From contig CAJNDS010000064.1 in assembly GCA_905221605.1 (NCBI GenBank), forward strand, positions 200,182 to 214,953: a stretch of DNA of 14,772 bases, in the 5' to 3' direction. This DNA comes from Symbiodinium natans (taxonomy: Eukaryota > Sar > Dinophyceae > Suessiales > Symbiodiniaceae). Of the stretch, positions 7,532 to 14,541 are shown one piece after another; the first letter of the stretch is position 1; each line of letters starts with the position of its first letter. The notes under the pieces are model-generated. The model did no database searches, was not told where the DNA came from, and saw only the letters and a list, made by a program, of their open reading frames with translations. A program made the position numbers and the translations under genes.

Positions 7532-8032
7532 GGCTCATTCCAAACAGCAGCAACCTTCTCACCCGGTCCCATTCCAAGCAGTCGCTTGTCTACATAACCT
7601 CGGCTGCTAAGAAATCTTGAGACTTCAGGTGCACATGAAGTGCACGTTCAGGCACACTGCTCACTGAAGAGTGGCAATGTTGTCGAGAGCTGTCCACCAT
7701 GTCATAAGTGTCATAGTCTTCGCTCTCCACCGGCCTGAAGATTGACGAGTGCAGTCCAAAGCGCCGAGAAGTAGATATGACATGATATGACGCTTCGGCA
7801 GCAATTGGACTCGTTTGGACACTTGTGGCATGTTGTGGCTGAGCGGCTCCACGCTGAGGTTATCCTGAGTTCATTGAAGCGTCAGAACATGCCGAGGCCT
7901 GGCCCGGCCTGGCCCCCTCTCAGGCGTTTCAGGCCCTGCACTTTCTCCAAAGCTTGACCCAAGGAGCTCGGTGTGCAAGTCCCGAGAAGGAGGACGCCTC
8001 CTCACACGTCACCGAACAAGCGCAGGGGAGAG
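7532..8032. other. No gene seen
   Basis: Only short, overlapping frames without convincing composition. Local duplications include GCACATGAAGTGCAC (7629-7643, near-palindromic), AAGTGTCATAG-type motifs near 7707 and GCCTGGCCCGGCCTGGCCCC at 7897-7916. Confidence 0.4.
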
Positions 8033-8072
8033 AGGTCACGAGGTCACGAGGTCACGAGGTCACGAAGTCACG
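8033..8072 (+). repeat. AGGTCACG octamer array, 5 copies
   Basis: Four perfect AGGTCACG units (8033-8064) and one AAGTCACG unit (8065-8072). The 8-base unit has no stop in any plus frame, which explains the three overlapping open frames there. Confidence 0.95.
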
Positions 8073-8316
8073 AACTGCACCCAAGGAGTGCCTCCGTGTC
8101 TTCCCAGACGTCCTTTGCGCCATCATCTTGCTGGCGAGTCCGGGAATGCACGTCCTCTCTGTGCGCAAGCTGGATGGCATTGAGCCGGTGGAAAGAGCTC
8201 CATGTAGCACAAGAGAGAACATTGAAGATTGACATTACGCAGAAGCGCTAGTCGACATAAGCGCCGGGCCCAGCAGCTTCGGATGAACTGAACGTATGCC
8301 TCACCATCGCTTCAGG

Positions 8317-8457
8317 CACTAGGCCGCCTAATCTTTTCCTTCCAGGCCGTTTTTGGTCTGACTTCTGGTACCCCCGACATCCCGCGCGTTGGGGGCAGAG
8401 GCTCAAGGGGCAGCGACCCGAACGACGCAAAGCCTCGATGAGTTAGGCGGCCCAGTG
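8317..8457. mobile_element. Short foldback with CACTA/CACTG termini, MITE-like candidate
   Basis: CACTAGGCCGCCTAA at 8317-8331 is the reverse complement, with one mismatch, of TTAGGCGGCCCAGTG at 8443-8457. The 141-base unit therefore has 15-base terminal inverted repeats and begins CACTA/CACTG, as CACTA (CMC/EnSpm) DNA transposons do. The flanking triplets (AGG left, TTT right) do not form the 3-base target duplication expected of that superfamily, so the boundary or the assignment may be wrong. The interior has no similarity between its halves and no coding content. Confidence 0.45.
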
Positions 8458-9043
8458 TTTTTCGAAACGGCAAGCCTTCATGTCCCCCAAGTTCCGAGCA
8501 AGTTTCTAGTGCTGGCGCGGATTCTTAGAACCATAGGGACCCTAGAGGTTAGCTAGGATCCCTGGAAAATCCCTTGAGGACCGCATGGTGATGAAACTAC
8601 AAATAGGGGGACCGCGGGAGTGCACTGTTCAGCTATGTTTCCTCCCACGACACCCCTTGCGTGTATGGGAAAAATGGACGAAAGTGGGAAACCAAATACA
8701 AACATATACAAACAAAAACAACCACAGACTCCCAGATTATTGTTCCTTGGAATTATTTTGGTCTTCCTACAAGCAAGGGGGATCGTGGAATGAAAAATAG
8801 CAGAATGCGCCCTCCCATGCTCCCAGTGCCTTGCGTGCACGAAGGACAGCTATTGGCGGAGCCCCGTGCGCTGAACGTCCACTTTCCCTGGGTGATTTCC
8901 ACGGTCTCAAGAACATTCGGCGAAACAAGGCGTTCGCGCTTGTAAGAGCTCATGCTGAGCGGCTTGCGTGAGTGAGATGGGAAATGTGAGAAGGCATGGT
9001 CAAGACAATCCCGCTCCTGGACCTTCTTTTGTGTGTTGTTGTT
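8458..9043. other. No confident gene; one weak plus-strand frame
   Basis: A plus frame ending at TAA 8945 is open from about 8661, with its first convincing ATG at 8790 (MKNSRMRPPMLPVPCVHEGQ). It reads protein-like (SQIIVPWNYFGLPTSKGDRG upstream) but has no start context or family. The antisense frame is also open. CCTAG/CTAGG motifs cluster at 8540-8560. Confidence 0.3.
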
Positions 9044-9060
9044 GGGGGGGGGGGGGGGGG
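9044..9060 (+). repeat. 17-base G homopolymer
   Basis: An uninterrupted G run preceded by GTGTTGTTGTT. It lies at the left edge of an AT-richer zone and is prone to length error in sequencing. Confidence 0.95.
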
Positions 9061-9204
9061 TTTGCTTTCTCATAAAGGACTGTCGCTCGAACAATGTCGC
9101 GTGCACTGCGCTTGAACCGAAGAAAACGGTACAAAAAATCTTCTGGCACTCTCCAATCAAAGTTTTAAATGGCAAGGAGTCCATGTTCTTTAATATTGAG
9201 TTTA

Positions 9205-9402
9205 TTATTGCCAAATTCTCCTCAGTATTCTCGACATAATGTCATACTCTTGTTTGCCATGAGATTTCCACAAATCCGGCCTTGGCGAGGCAACAACCAC
9301 ATTGGGCACGGAAAAGACCTTCTTCTTGTTTGATGAAGGACAGCCATTCGGACCCTTGTGCATCTGTTGCTTTCTCTTGTGTTTCCTTCGATGAAATTTC
9401 AT
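9205..9402 (-). CDS. Hypothetical small basic protein or exon, 65 aa
   Basis: From ATG 9402 to TAA 9205 the frame encodes 65 residues. It starts with a strongly basic MKFHRRKHKRKQQMHKG, continues GPNGCPSSNKKKVFSVPNVV and ends SRILRRIWQ. The frame is open upstream to 9435. The N-terminal cluster resembles a nuclear- or nucleolar-targeting or RNA-binding tail. It sits in the AT-richer zone, so part of the Lys content could follow base composition, although AAG is used repeatedly. No family recognised, and no neighbour suggests a role. Confidence 0.3.
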   Translation of the reverse strand: MKFHRRKHKRKQQMHKGPNGCPSSNKKKVFSVPNVVVASPRPDLWKSHGKQEYDIMSRILRRIWQ

Positions 9403-10535
9403 GTGTTTGATACTTGTAAAAATCAGAAAACACATATACTGAATGATACAAGCTGGTATACTCGAGCACAGTAGAAATTATTTGGGTATGCATTAGGCAA
9501 AGTCACGTAGGTCGTGGAGGTCTTGGAATTACAGGTAAACACGACATGCATCCTACCAAGTACTGTCGGATCCAATAACGGCTGTCCTTGGTATTCTGTT
9601 GAGGTCTAGCGATGTTTTTATGCGGATTCTAGATACAACTCCAAATACAATCCAGTTCAAGTCGAGCCCCACATAGCAGCATACAGAAATGCAGAAAGAA
9701 AAAAACCATATATGTACACACACGCATATCTTCACGTTTGTGTACATATGTGTATGTACGTATATATATATATGTGCACGAAGATACTACTTCCTTCCTT
9801 GCTTGAATTCAACAAAAGCGATTCTCAATGAGTTGAAGATTTGAAAATTCAGGTGGACCCGTGTAAAGATCATAGTTGTGCAAGAACTTGCGCTACAATG
9901 TGAATGCTTTCTTTCAGAAGAATACTGAACCTAAGACCTTATTGTAATCGGGAAAGTCCCTTGTCGAAGTCCCGTATTCAAGATACTGCGCATAGTCCAA
10001 TCAATCATATAGTTACGAAACGAAGAACATTGACAGAAGGGAGGCAACAGCAGCCACAACAACAACAAAGAGCGCATGACTTCGAGCATCCCTCCCGACA
10101 AGCAGGATCCAGAGCTTGCTGATGTCGCAATATACTGATTGGACTACGGATGTTCACACACAGATAAACAACAATTGAATATTGTTGTCTTAGGTAAACT
10201 TAGGTATTCGCATATTTGCTACTTCTTGAGACGTCAAGCAAGACATATGAGACACGTCGAACAAGCTCAAAGTACCAAAAAACTACACTTCCAGAGTCCC
10301 CAGACTCAAATTACAAAGCAGCTCTGAAAGGCTGCTGTCTTCTTGGAGAGCCAGGTTGCTGCCTCTCGCTCATCAAATCCTGGCCATGGCATTTCTTCTT
10401 TGCGTGTGCCGGCGTGAAGCTCCGGCTCACTTGCGCCGTGCAGACTTTTGGAACTTGGGACTTAAGGGCTAAAGCGGCTAAAGCTAAAGCCTATCGGCCT
10501 ATCAAGACACGACCGAAGCCACGAATTGTGTGCTC
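9403..10535. other. No confident gene; AT-richer, repeat-bearing stretch
   Basis: Contains the hairpin at 9709-9750, an alternating TATATATATATA tract at about 9760-9773, and a CAA/CAG-rich run (10044-10069). A run of GCTAAAGC-type duplications lies at 10467-10492 and CCTATCGGCCTATC at 10490-10503. Open frames are short and compositionally unconvincing. Confidence 0.4.
9709..9750. repeat. Inverted repeat, 15-base stem and 10-base loop
   Basis: ATGTACACACACG (9712-9724) pairs with CGTTTGTGTACAT (9735-9747) with one mismatch. Two or three A-T or G-T pairs extend the base of the stem. The loop is CATATCTTCA (9725-9734). TA-alternating and further TGTATGTACGTA sequence follow directly. No U-tract placement suggests a bacterial terminator. 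Confidence 0.65.
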
Positions 10536-10754
10536 TCATACCAATGGACAGCAGCAGTTCAGCCTCTCCTGACGGGTTCGCAGGATCACGCACAATGCCC
10601 TGCAGGGGAAAAGCTCTGAAGCCGAGCGCGGCGGGAGTGCTAGAAGATCTAGAAGCTGCGCTCTCACAAGCTTGGACAAAGCGGCTAGAACAATCTCTGG
10701 CTTGCCAGAGAAAGCCACCACCATGGGAGCCGCTTCGTGCGCTTTTCGCACCAT
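10536..10754 (-). CDS. Hypothetical protein or exon, at least 72 aa
   Basis: The frame ends at TGA 10536. Its first ATG is at 10754 (MVRKAHEAAPMVVAFSGKPE), and it is open upstream to about 10802 (LDWAGAGVFAFLR), just after an in-frame TAA. G-starting codons make up about a third of it. The hydrophobic helix-like EIVLAALSKLVRAQLLDLLA looks protein-like. The antisense frame (plus, 10544-10891) is also open with a true ATG and is listed separately. I mildly favour this strand by codon pattern. No family recognised. Confidence 0.3.
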   Translation of the reverse strand: MVRKAHEAAPMVVAFSGKPEIVLAALSKLVRAQLLDLLALPPRSASELFPCRALCVILRTRQERLNCCCPLV

Positions 10755-10891
10755 CCGAAGAAACGCGAACACTCCTGCACCGGCCCAATCCAACTCGGCC
10801 AACTCCGTTTAACAACTCGCTAGAAAGGCTTGCTTTTTCAACGCAGTCCTATGAGCTGGGTGATGGTTGTCACCAGGTTGGGGAACCTTAG
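10544..10891 (+). CDS. Alternative hypothetical frame, 115 aa
   Basis: From ATG 10544 (context CCAATGG) to TAG 10891 the frame encodes 115 residues starting MDSSSSASPDGFAG. It contains VLEDLEAALSQAWTKRLEQS and a proline-rich RPNPTRPTPFNN, and ends CHQVGEP. It is soluble-looking, with no signal peptide. It overlaps the minus-strand frame 10536-10754, so at most one is likely real. Confidence 0.25.
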   Translation: MDSSSSASPDGFAGSRTMPCRGKALKPSAAGVLEDLEAALSQAWTKRLEQSLACQRKPPPWEPLRALFAPSEETRTLLHRPNPTRPTPFNNSLERLAFSTQSYELGDGCHQVGEP

Positions 10892-11731
10892 TTGAAGACT
10901 GGTGCATTTAACTCTTCATTCTTCTCTGCTCTGCCTGTCTGCTCGCTAGCTCCTCAGATGCAACAGCCCCCGATTTCCTTGCGGAAGACAAGCTGCTCCA
11001 GGTAGTACGAGGAGACTCCTCGGGTGAAGCAACCTGTCAATCAAGTCAAGAAGACAACATCATGACGATGATGATGATGATGATGATGATGACGACGAGT
11101 TTTTAATGTGGAGAGGGGTACCATCGAAAGCCCTGTCCCCACGTCCCTTCATCAGCAGTTGAAGTCGGCGTCGCGCCATTGTGATGACTTCAACCTTGTA
11201 TGCATGAGCACGGCGCGCCTATCCTCATATTGGGCTCGAGCACGATGTCGAGCCAAATGAGGTCACAAGAAGCGAAGAGCCCGAGTCGGGAATACACGTC
11301 ATACACGTTATACGTCCGGACCACTTTTTCGCCGATTGAAGCGTGAAAAAAAGCAAGGCGGGAGCGAGATTTCGACCATGAAAGGCGAGAGCACCGACGA
11401 TACCAAGAATCTGGTGTTTACGGTGAGAAAACGGGTCCATACTAGACCGGGACGTGGTTTTGACTCGTGGGCACCGAACTTGCAACTCAACCAAACATTG
11501 TTGCCTAAAATACAAGATACTTGGGCCCCGCACATAGTGTTGACACGGTGGGGAATACACGGAAAGCGAGCCCGCCAAAAGCCTCTATTGTGAATGCAAC
11601 TTGCCTGCGCAATTCATCCTGTCGGCGGACATGCGCAGCGTCCCAGGGACATCCATCCGCTTCCTCCAGGGCCATGGGTAGTCAAAGTTTACTGGAGCGA
11701 CTGCACCCTTGACTGATCACGATGCCTAGGT
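10892..11731. other. No confident gene
   Basis: Besides the GAT repeat, ATACACGT(C/T) is duplicated at 11292-11309 and a partial ATACGTC follows. A plus frame (ATG 11378 to TGA 11593, 71 aa, with RPGRGFDSWAPNLQLNQTLL) and its antisense (11225-11578) are both open. Neither is clearly coding. Confidence 0.35.
11054..11098 (+). repeat. (GAT/ATG)n microsatellite
   Basis: About ten GAT triplets, with GAC variants at both ends (GACGATGATG... ...GATGACGACGAG). Confidence 0.95.
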
Positions 11732-12358
11732 ATGTTGGGCGGGCCGCGGCCTGTCTGGCCGCACGGGCAGCTTGCGGACAAAGCAAGAACCTCGGCTTCG
11801 GTGCTCCAAGAAATATTCTCCTTGAGAAGTTTTCCACGAAACTTCAAAGACTCGAGTCGCCAAGTAAGCCCAGGAGCCACGGTTCATCCCAGGGATGCCG
11901 AGAGTGCGATTCAAATGAATGTTCAGCCTGACGGCACAAGCCTCGCAGCCCTTTGTTCGTTGCGCGCGTTGAGGCTTTGCAACTACGAGTGCCAAAATTC
12001 GCCCCCAGGCCATTTGGGAACCCCGTTTGGCCGCTTGGCGTCTAGGAAAAATTGCCAACACTTCATCTCCCCCAACTGTTCAACTACCCAGTGTTTCTCC
12101 AGACTCTCCGAAGAGGCTTCGCGTAGTGACAGGCACCCAGTGATACCCTGTGGTACGCTGTGGTACCCTGTAAGGGCGGAGTGCAAAGCTGGAAGGATAT
12201 GGACTGGCTTGGCCTTGTTTCGATGCACCAGCTTTGAGACAAGTGACAAGACTTTCTCAAAGATGTTAAGCGTGAGTTGTTTTACTTCGAACATCCCCAC
12301 CTTGATCCTCGTTAAAAAGAAAGGACGCAAATATGATGCTCAAACAAAGACACATTGA
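11732..12358 (+). CDS. Longest plus-strand frame, hypothetical, 208 aa
   Basis: A true ATG at 11732 (TAGGTATGTTGG, weak context) opens 208 codons to TGA 12358, the longest frame in the window. The translation starts MLGGPRPVWPHGQLADKA, is Ser/Arg/Cys-rich without obvious domains, and ends in a basic VKKKGRKYDAQTKTH. It contains the 10-base triplication at 12144-12173. A frame this long is only modestly unlikely by chance in a 14.8 kb window scanned on six frames. A minus-strand frame (11983-12294) overlaps it and looks at least as protein-like. No signal peptide or membrane helix is evident. Confidence 0.25.
   Translation: MLGGPRPVWPHGQLADKARTSASVLQEIFSLRSFPRNFKDSSRQVSPGATVHPRDAESAIQMNVQPDGTSLAALCSLRALRLCNYECQNSPPGHLGTPFGRLASRKNCQHFISPNCSTTQCFSRLSEEASRSDRHPVIPCGTLWYPVRAECKAGRIWTGLALFRCTSFETSDKTFSKMLSVSCFTSNIPTLILVKKKGRKYDAQTKTH
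11983..12294 (-). CDS. Hypothetical protein or exon, 103 aa
   Basis: From ATG 12294 to TAG 11983 the frame encodes 103 residues starting MFEVKQLTLNIFEKVLSLVS. It contains KLVHRNKAKPVHILPALHSA, CLSLREASSESLEKHWVVEQ and a C-terminal GVPKWPGGEFWHS. The mix of amphipathic helix-like and aromatic segments is protein-like. Upstream on the same strand, CCTTTCTTTTTAACGAG is a plausible polypyrimidine-AG splice acceptor, which would make this an internal or last exon. Another minus frame (12061-11726) and a third (11880-11689) overlap or follow it, so a frame change is possible downstream. It competes with the 208-codon plus frame. Confidence 0.35.
   Translation of the reverse strand: MFEVKQLTLNIFEKVLSLVSKLVHRNKAKPVHILPALHSALTGYHSVPQGITGCLSLREASSESLEKHWVVEQLGEMKCWQFFLDAKRPNGVPKWPGGEFWHS
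12144..12173 (+). repeat. TACCCTGTGG 10-base tandem triplication
   Basis: TACCCTGTGG, TACGCTGTGG and TACCCTGTAA are adjacent. Confidence 0.9.
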
Positions 12359-12359
12359 C

Positions 12360-12632
12360 TCATATATGCTTTCTTAGTGTCTGCTTGCAACTGGGGTTGG
12401 GCAATCCAGGGACACTCTGGGGTTGGGCACTCCAGGGATGAGCGAGGAGTAGCCTGGGCGAGGAGAGTTCCGGGCGAGGAGAAGAGTTGAGTTTAAAATC
12501 TAACAGCCCCATACCGAATGTGGTGAAAAACAACATTCGACGCCAAATACTCTCGCGACGCTTCTGCCCCTTTGTGGCCCCCCGCAAGTGACAACTCTGC
12601 ACGACATCCGACCTCGTCCAACCTGCAGGCAT
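12360..12632 (-). CDS. Hypothetical protein, 90 aa
   Basis: A true ATG at 12632 with a purine at -3 (GAGGATGCC) opens 90 codons to TGA 12360. The N-terminal half (MPAGWTRSDVVQSCHLRGAT, GQKRRESIWRRMLFF) is basic. A short hydrophobic FFTTFGMGLLDF follows. The C-terminal half is Pro/Ser-rich and is encoded by two local tandem repeats (12391-12481), so part of the length is repeat-driven. It lies 65 bases upstream of the 11983-12294 frame on the same strand. No family recognised. It could be two unrelated pieces fused by the repeat. Confidence 0.3.
   Translation of the reverse strand: MPAGWTRSDVVQSCHLRGATKGQKRRESIWRRMLFFTTFGMGLLDFKLNSSPRPELSSPRLLLAHPWSAQPQSVPGLPNPSCKQTLRKHI
12391..12481 (+). repeat. 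Two adjacent short tandem repeats
   Basis: CTGGGGTTGGGCA(A/C)TCCAG, continuing GGA, occurs at 12391-12412 and 12417-12438, a 26-base period. GCGAGGAG then recurs at 12442, 12459 and 12474, with 17- and 15-base spacing. Confidence 0.85.
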
Positions 12633-12853
12633 CCTCGGTCACAAGCGGCACAAAACGTCGCCAAGCAGTGGCGATAAAAGCTGTTTGACGTTTCCCAAGC
12701 TAGGAAGAGCAACGACGTGAATGAAGACTCGCACGTTGCCGTCTCAACAACTTGACAAGGCTCGTAAACTCCATGGGCCCAAACACAGCGCAGGTGTGAT
12801 CCGCCTGCAGAGCCACAGGAGTCCCAGATGTGCTTAGGGCTTAGGAGGGGGCA

Positions 12854-13114
12854 TCATTCCGAGTCAAACTCTTCAAACAGACCTCCAACGTAACCCATTA
12901 ACAAGATTAACAAGCAACAGCCTGCCCGGAGAGCCCGGCAGAGCAAGGCATGCGCAGTTACATCGAACGCCAGACTGCGTAGAAATCTGCGTAGAAGTGA
13001 GCTTCGAACATGGCCAGCTCCTAGGGTCGTACATATGTACGTATAACAACGTGGAACGGCTTCATCTTCCCGTGGCTTCAGACCACCGCGACGCACGAAG
13101 TCGCATGATGTCAT
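12854..13114 (-). CDS. Hypothetical small membrane protein, 86 aa
   Basis: From ATG 13114 (G at -3, A at +4) to TGA 12854 the frame encodes 86 residues starting MTSCDFVRRGGLKPREDEAV. A hydrophobic stretch near residues 64-80 (CCLLILLMGYVGGLF) is long enough for one membrane helix and is followed by an acidic tail, EEFDSE. This suggests a tail-anchored-like topology. Two local duplications lie inside the frame: CTGCGTAGAAAT-type (12975-12998, 12 bases) and ATTAACAAG (12897-12914, 9 bases). Both are multiples of three and keep it open. They encode the LRRFLRSL and LLILL segments. This is one of the better coding candidates here, but no family is recognised. Confidence 0.4.
   Translation of the reverse strand: MTSCDFVRRGGLKPREDEAVPRCYTYICTTLGAGHVRSSLLRRFLRSLAFDVTAHALLCRALRAGCCLLILLMGYVGGLFEEFDSE
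12897..12998 (+). repeat. Two short tandem duplications, 9 and 12 bases
   Basis: ATTAACAAG is perfectly doubled at 12897-12914. CTGCGTAGAA(AT/GT) is doubled at 12975-12998. Confidence 0.9.
13028..13041. repeat. Perfect 14-base palindrome
   Basis: CGTACATATGTACG equals its own reverse complement. It lies within the 12854-13114 frame. It could be a binding site or simply chance. Confidence 0.9.
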
Positions 13115-13824
13115 CACTTCACCGGCAGTCTCAGAAGGATGCCACTGTCAAAGCCACATGGCCTCGACCATCTGCCCATGTAGCAAAGAAGCCGGCATGC
13201 TCTCCATGGCGAAGCCTTGAAATTCAGGACCGGATCTCCCTCTCCCAATGACTCACAAAAATCCCTGGACGCTCACAGGAGTCACAGGAGTCGACTCCGG
13301 GTTGCGGACCATTGCATTGCGATGCCAAGCCTCTCAGTGACTTGGTCGAAAAGAAAGAAGTGAAGTGGACAAACGACACCGTGCCGCAAGAGAGAGAGAG
13401 GGGGGGAAAGAGAGAGAGGGTCATCACGCCAGGCGGCTTGTCGCATTCAAGCACGCATCACGGCAATTGTGCCAGTCAGCTTCGGGGGTGCCGGGAGTGT
13501 GCGGCCTCCACATCGTCAAAGGCACAGAAACAGTGACCAGATGCAGGGCGCGCTTGTCGTGCTCTCCGGAGCTCCCAGCCGTCAACAGAAGGCGCAGGAA
13601 AACACAGGAGCGAAACGGCAAATCAACTTATTCTAGGCGAACCGAAGCCTCACAAAGACGTCGCGGAGAGCGCTGTGCGGATAGGGGTCCGGAAGCGCCT
13701 TGCATCTTCATTTGCAGAAGGGCAGGAGACTTCTTTGCCGCAGAGCGACAAGTCCTTCCAGACTCTTCCGGAGAGCTGAAGAGTCCACTCCCTAGGCTAT
13801 GCAAACTAGCGGCCTCGCCGCAGG
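13115..13824. other. No confident gene; purine microsatellite
   Basis: CACAGGAGT is doubled at 13274-13291 and runs into the palindrome GGAGTCGACTCC (13287-13298). A purine-only AG/G tract spans 13389-13420. A plus frame (13365-13937, GTG at its open end, Arg-rich) and a minus frame (13628-14068) are long, but neither has a supported start and their composition is ambiguous. Confidence 0.35.
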
Positions 13825-14094
13825 TCACTTGGCGAAAAAGTCTCTCTGTCTCCTGTCCGGAGAGGCGGGGAATTGCCAAGCCAACGTTCCGAGTCTCTGA
13901 GGCCCATGCTTTGGATAAATCTCCCCATGGGATGTAATCTCTCCATGTGATTTGGATGTAACAAAATAGATCAAAATAGCAAAACTGCAGAGCGTGGACA
14001 AGGCGACCAAGCGATTGCAAACACCGTCCTCCTCGTCGACCACAGGACAGGATGAGTAGAGGATGCAATTAAACGTGTCACCGGCCTCCTCCAT
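13825..14094 (-). CDS. Hypothetical small single-pass membrane protein, 89 aa
   Basis: From ATG 14094 to a stop at 13825 the frame encodes 89 residues starting MEEAGDTFNCILYSSCPVVD. An acidic EEDG follows, then a hydrophobic stretch at about residues 29-45 (LVALSTLCSFAILIYFV). The tail is basic and soluble, ending RRQRDFFAK. GAG/GAC/GGT/GTC codons in the first half look genuinely coding. An 18-base imperfect duplication (plus strand about 13917-13955) encodes SHGEITSHGEI in frame. The frame continues upstream into the CA microsatellite, which I exclude by choosing this ATG. The bases before the ATG (CCAAGGTGAG) also match a splice donor, so the start could instead be intronic. No family recognised. 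Confidence 0.35.
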   Translation of the reverse strand: MEEAGDTFNCILYSSCPVVDEEDGVCNRLVALSTLCSFAILIYFVTSKSHGEITSHGEIYPKHGPQRLGTLAWQFPASPDRRQRDFFAK

Positions 14095-14124
14095 CTCACC
14101 TTGGCTTGCAGCTTGACCGCAAGT

Positions 14125-14156
14125 CACACACACACACACACACACAAACACACACA
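14125..14156 (+). repeat. (CA)n microsatellite
   Basis: About 16 CA dinucleotides interrupted once by AA. Confidence 0.97.
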
Positions 14157-14188
14157 TGCTTTCAACTGATTTTGCACCTGTGCTCTGC

Positions 14189-14380
14189 CTAATTCGACAT
14201 GAGCTTCGCTGGCCAAAGAAGGCATAGTTGCAGCCAGCTGTTTTCTGGAGCAGGCAAAGTCAGGAAAAGACGATAATAGAGCGGGAAGCACGCGCCGTGA
14301 ACTAGTGAACTACGCTGCCTCGCAGAGAGCCTCGCAGCTGTCCTGGCTTTCTGCCTTGCTTCGGTGCAGAGGCGCACCAT
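14189..14380 (-). CDS. Hypothetical small protein, presequence-like N-terminus, 63 aa
   Basis: ATG 14380 lies in an excellent context (GCTGCCATGG). The frame runs 63 codons to TAG 14189. The first 25 residues (MVRLCTEARQKARTAARLSA, continuing RQRSS) are rich in Arg and Ala with a single Glu, as in mitochondrial targeting presequences. The rest is hydrophobic and aromatic (CFPLYYRLFLTLPAPENS, LQLCLLWPAKLMSN). The frame is also open upstream to 14407. It lies about 95 bases upstream of the 13825-14094 frame on the same strand. The two could be exons of one gene, with ACAG|GTGC at about 14175 as a possible donor. No family recognised. Confidence 0.3.
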   Translation of the reverse strand: MVRLCTEARQKARTAARLSARQRSSLVHGACFPLYYRLFLTLPAPENSWLQLCLLWPAKLMSN

Positions 14381-14433
14381 GGCAGCCCTCACCCAGGCCT
14401 GCAGCACGACTCAGCATGTTGCACTCGCTTGAG

Positions 14434-14541
14434 CCCCCCCACTGGGCCCCCCACCCCCACCCAAACAACTTCGGGGGTTCTCGCTCACCCTCAACGGGAA
14501 CGGGGGCTGGGCGTAGGGCGGGTCGAGGGTTCAGGGGAATC
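14434..14541. repeat. C-run block followed by G-run block, quadruplex-prone
   Basis: The plus strand has four C runs at 14434-14463. It then has G runs of 3, 5, 3 and 3 with 2-4 base loops (14496-14518), followed by more GGG/GGGG runs to 14537. The second block fits the G3+N1-7 quadruplex pattern on the plus strand, and the first fits it on the minus strand. Confidence 0.75.

Noticed and set aside
8033-8072. CRISPR-like direct repeats
   Set aside because: The octamers are contiguous without spacers. No array of repeats with unique spacers exists anywhere in the window.
9709-9750. Rho-independent terminator
   Set aside because: The hairpin is AT/TG-rich with no following U tract, and the window is eukaryotic in character.
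13365-13937. 190-codon plus-strand frame
   Set aside because: It lacks an ATG at its open end, begins in a purine microsatellite, has Arg-rich composition without domains, and overlaps better minus-strand frames.
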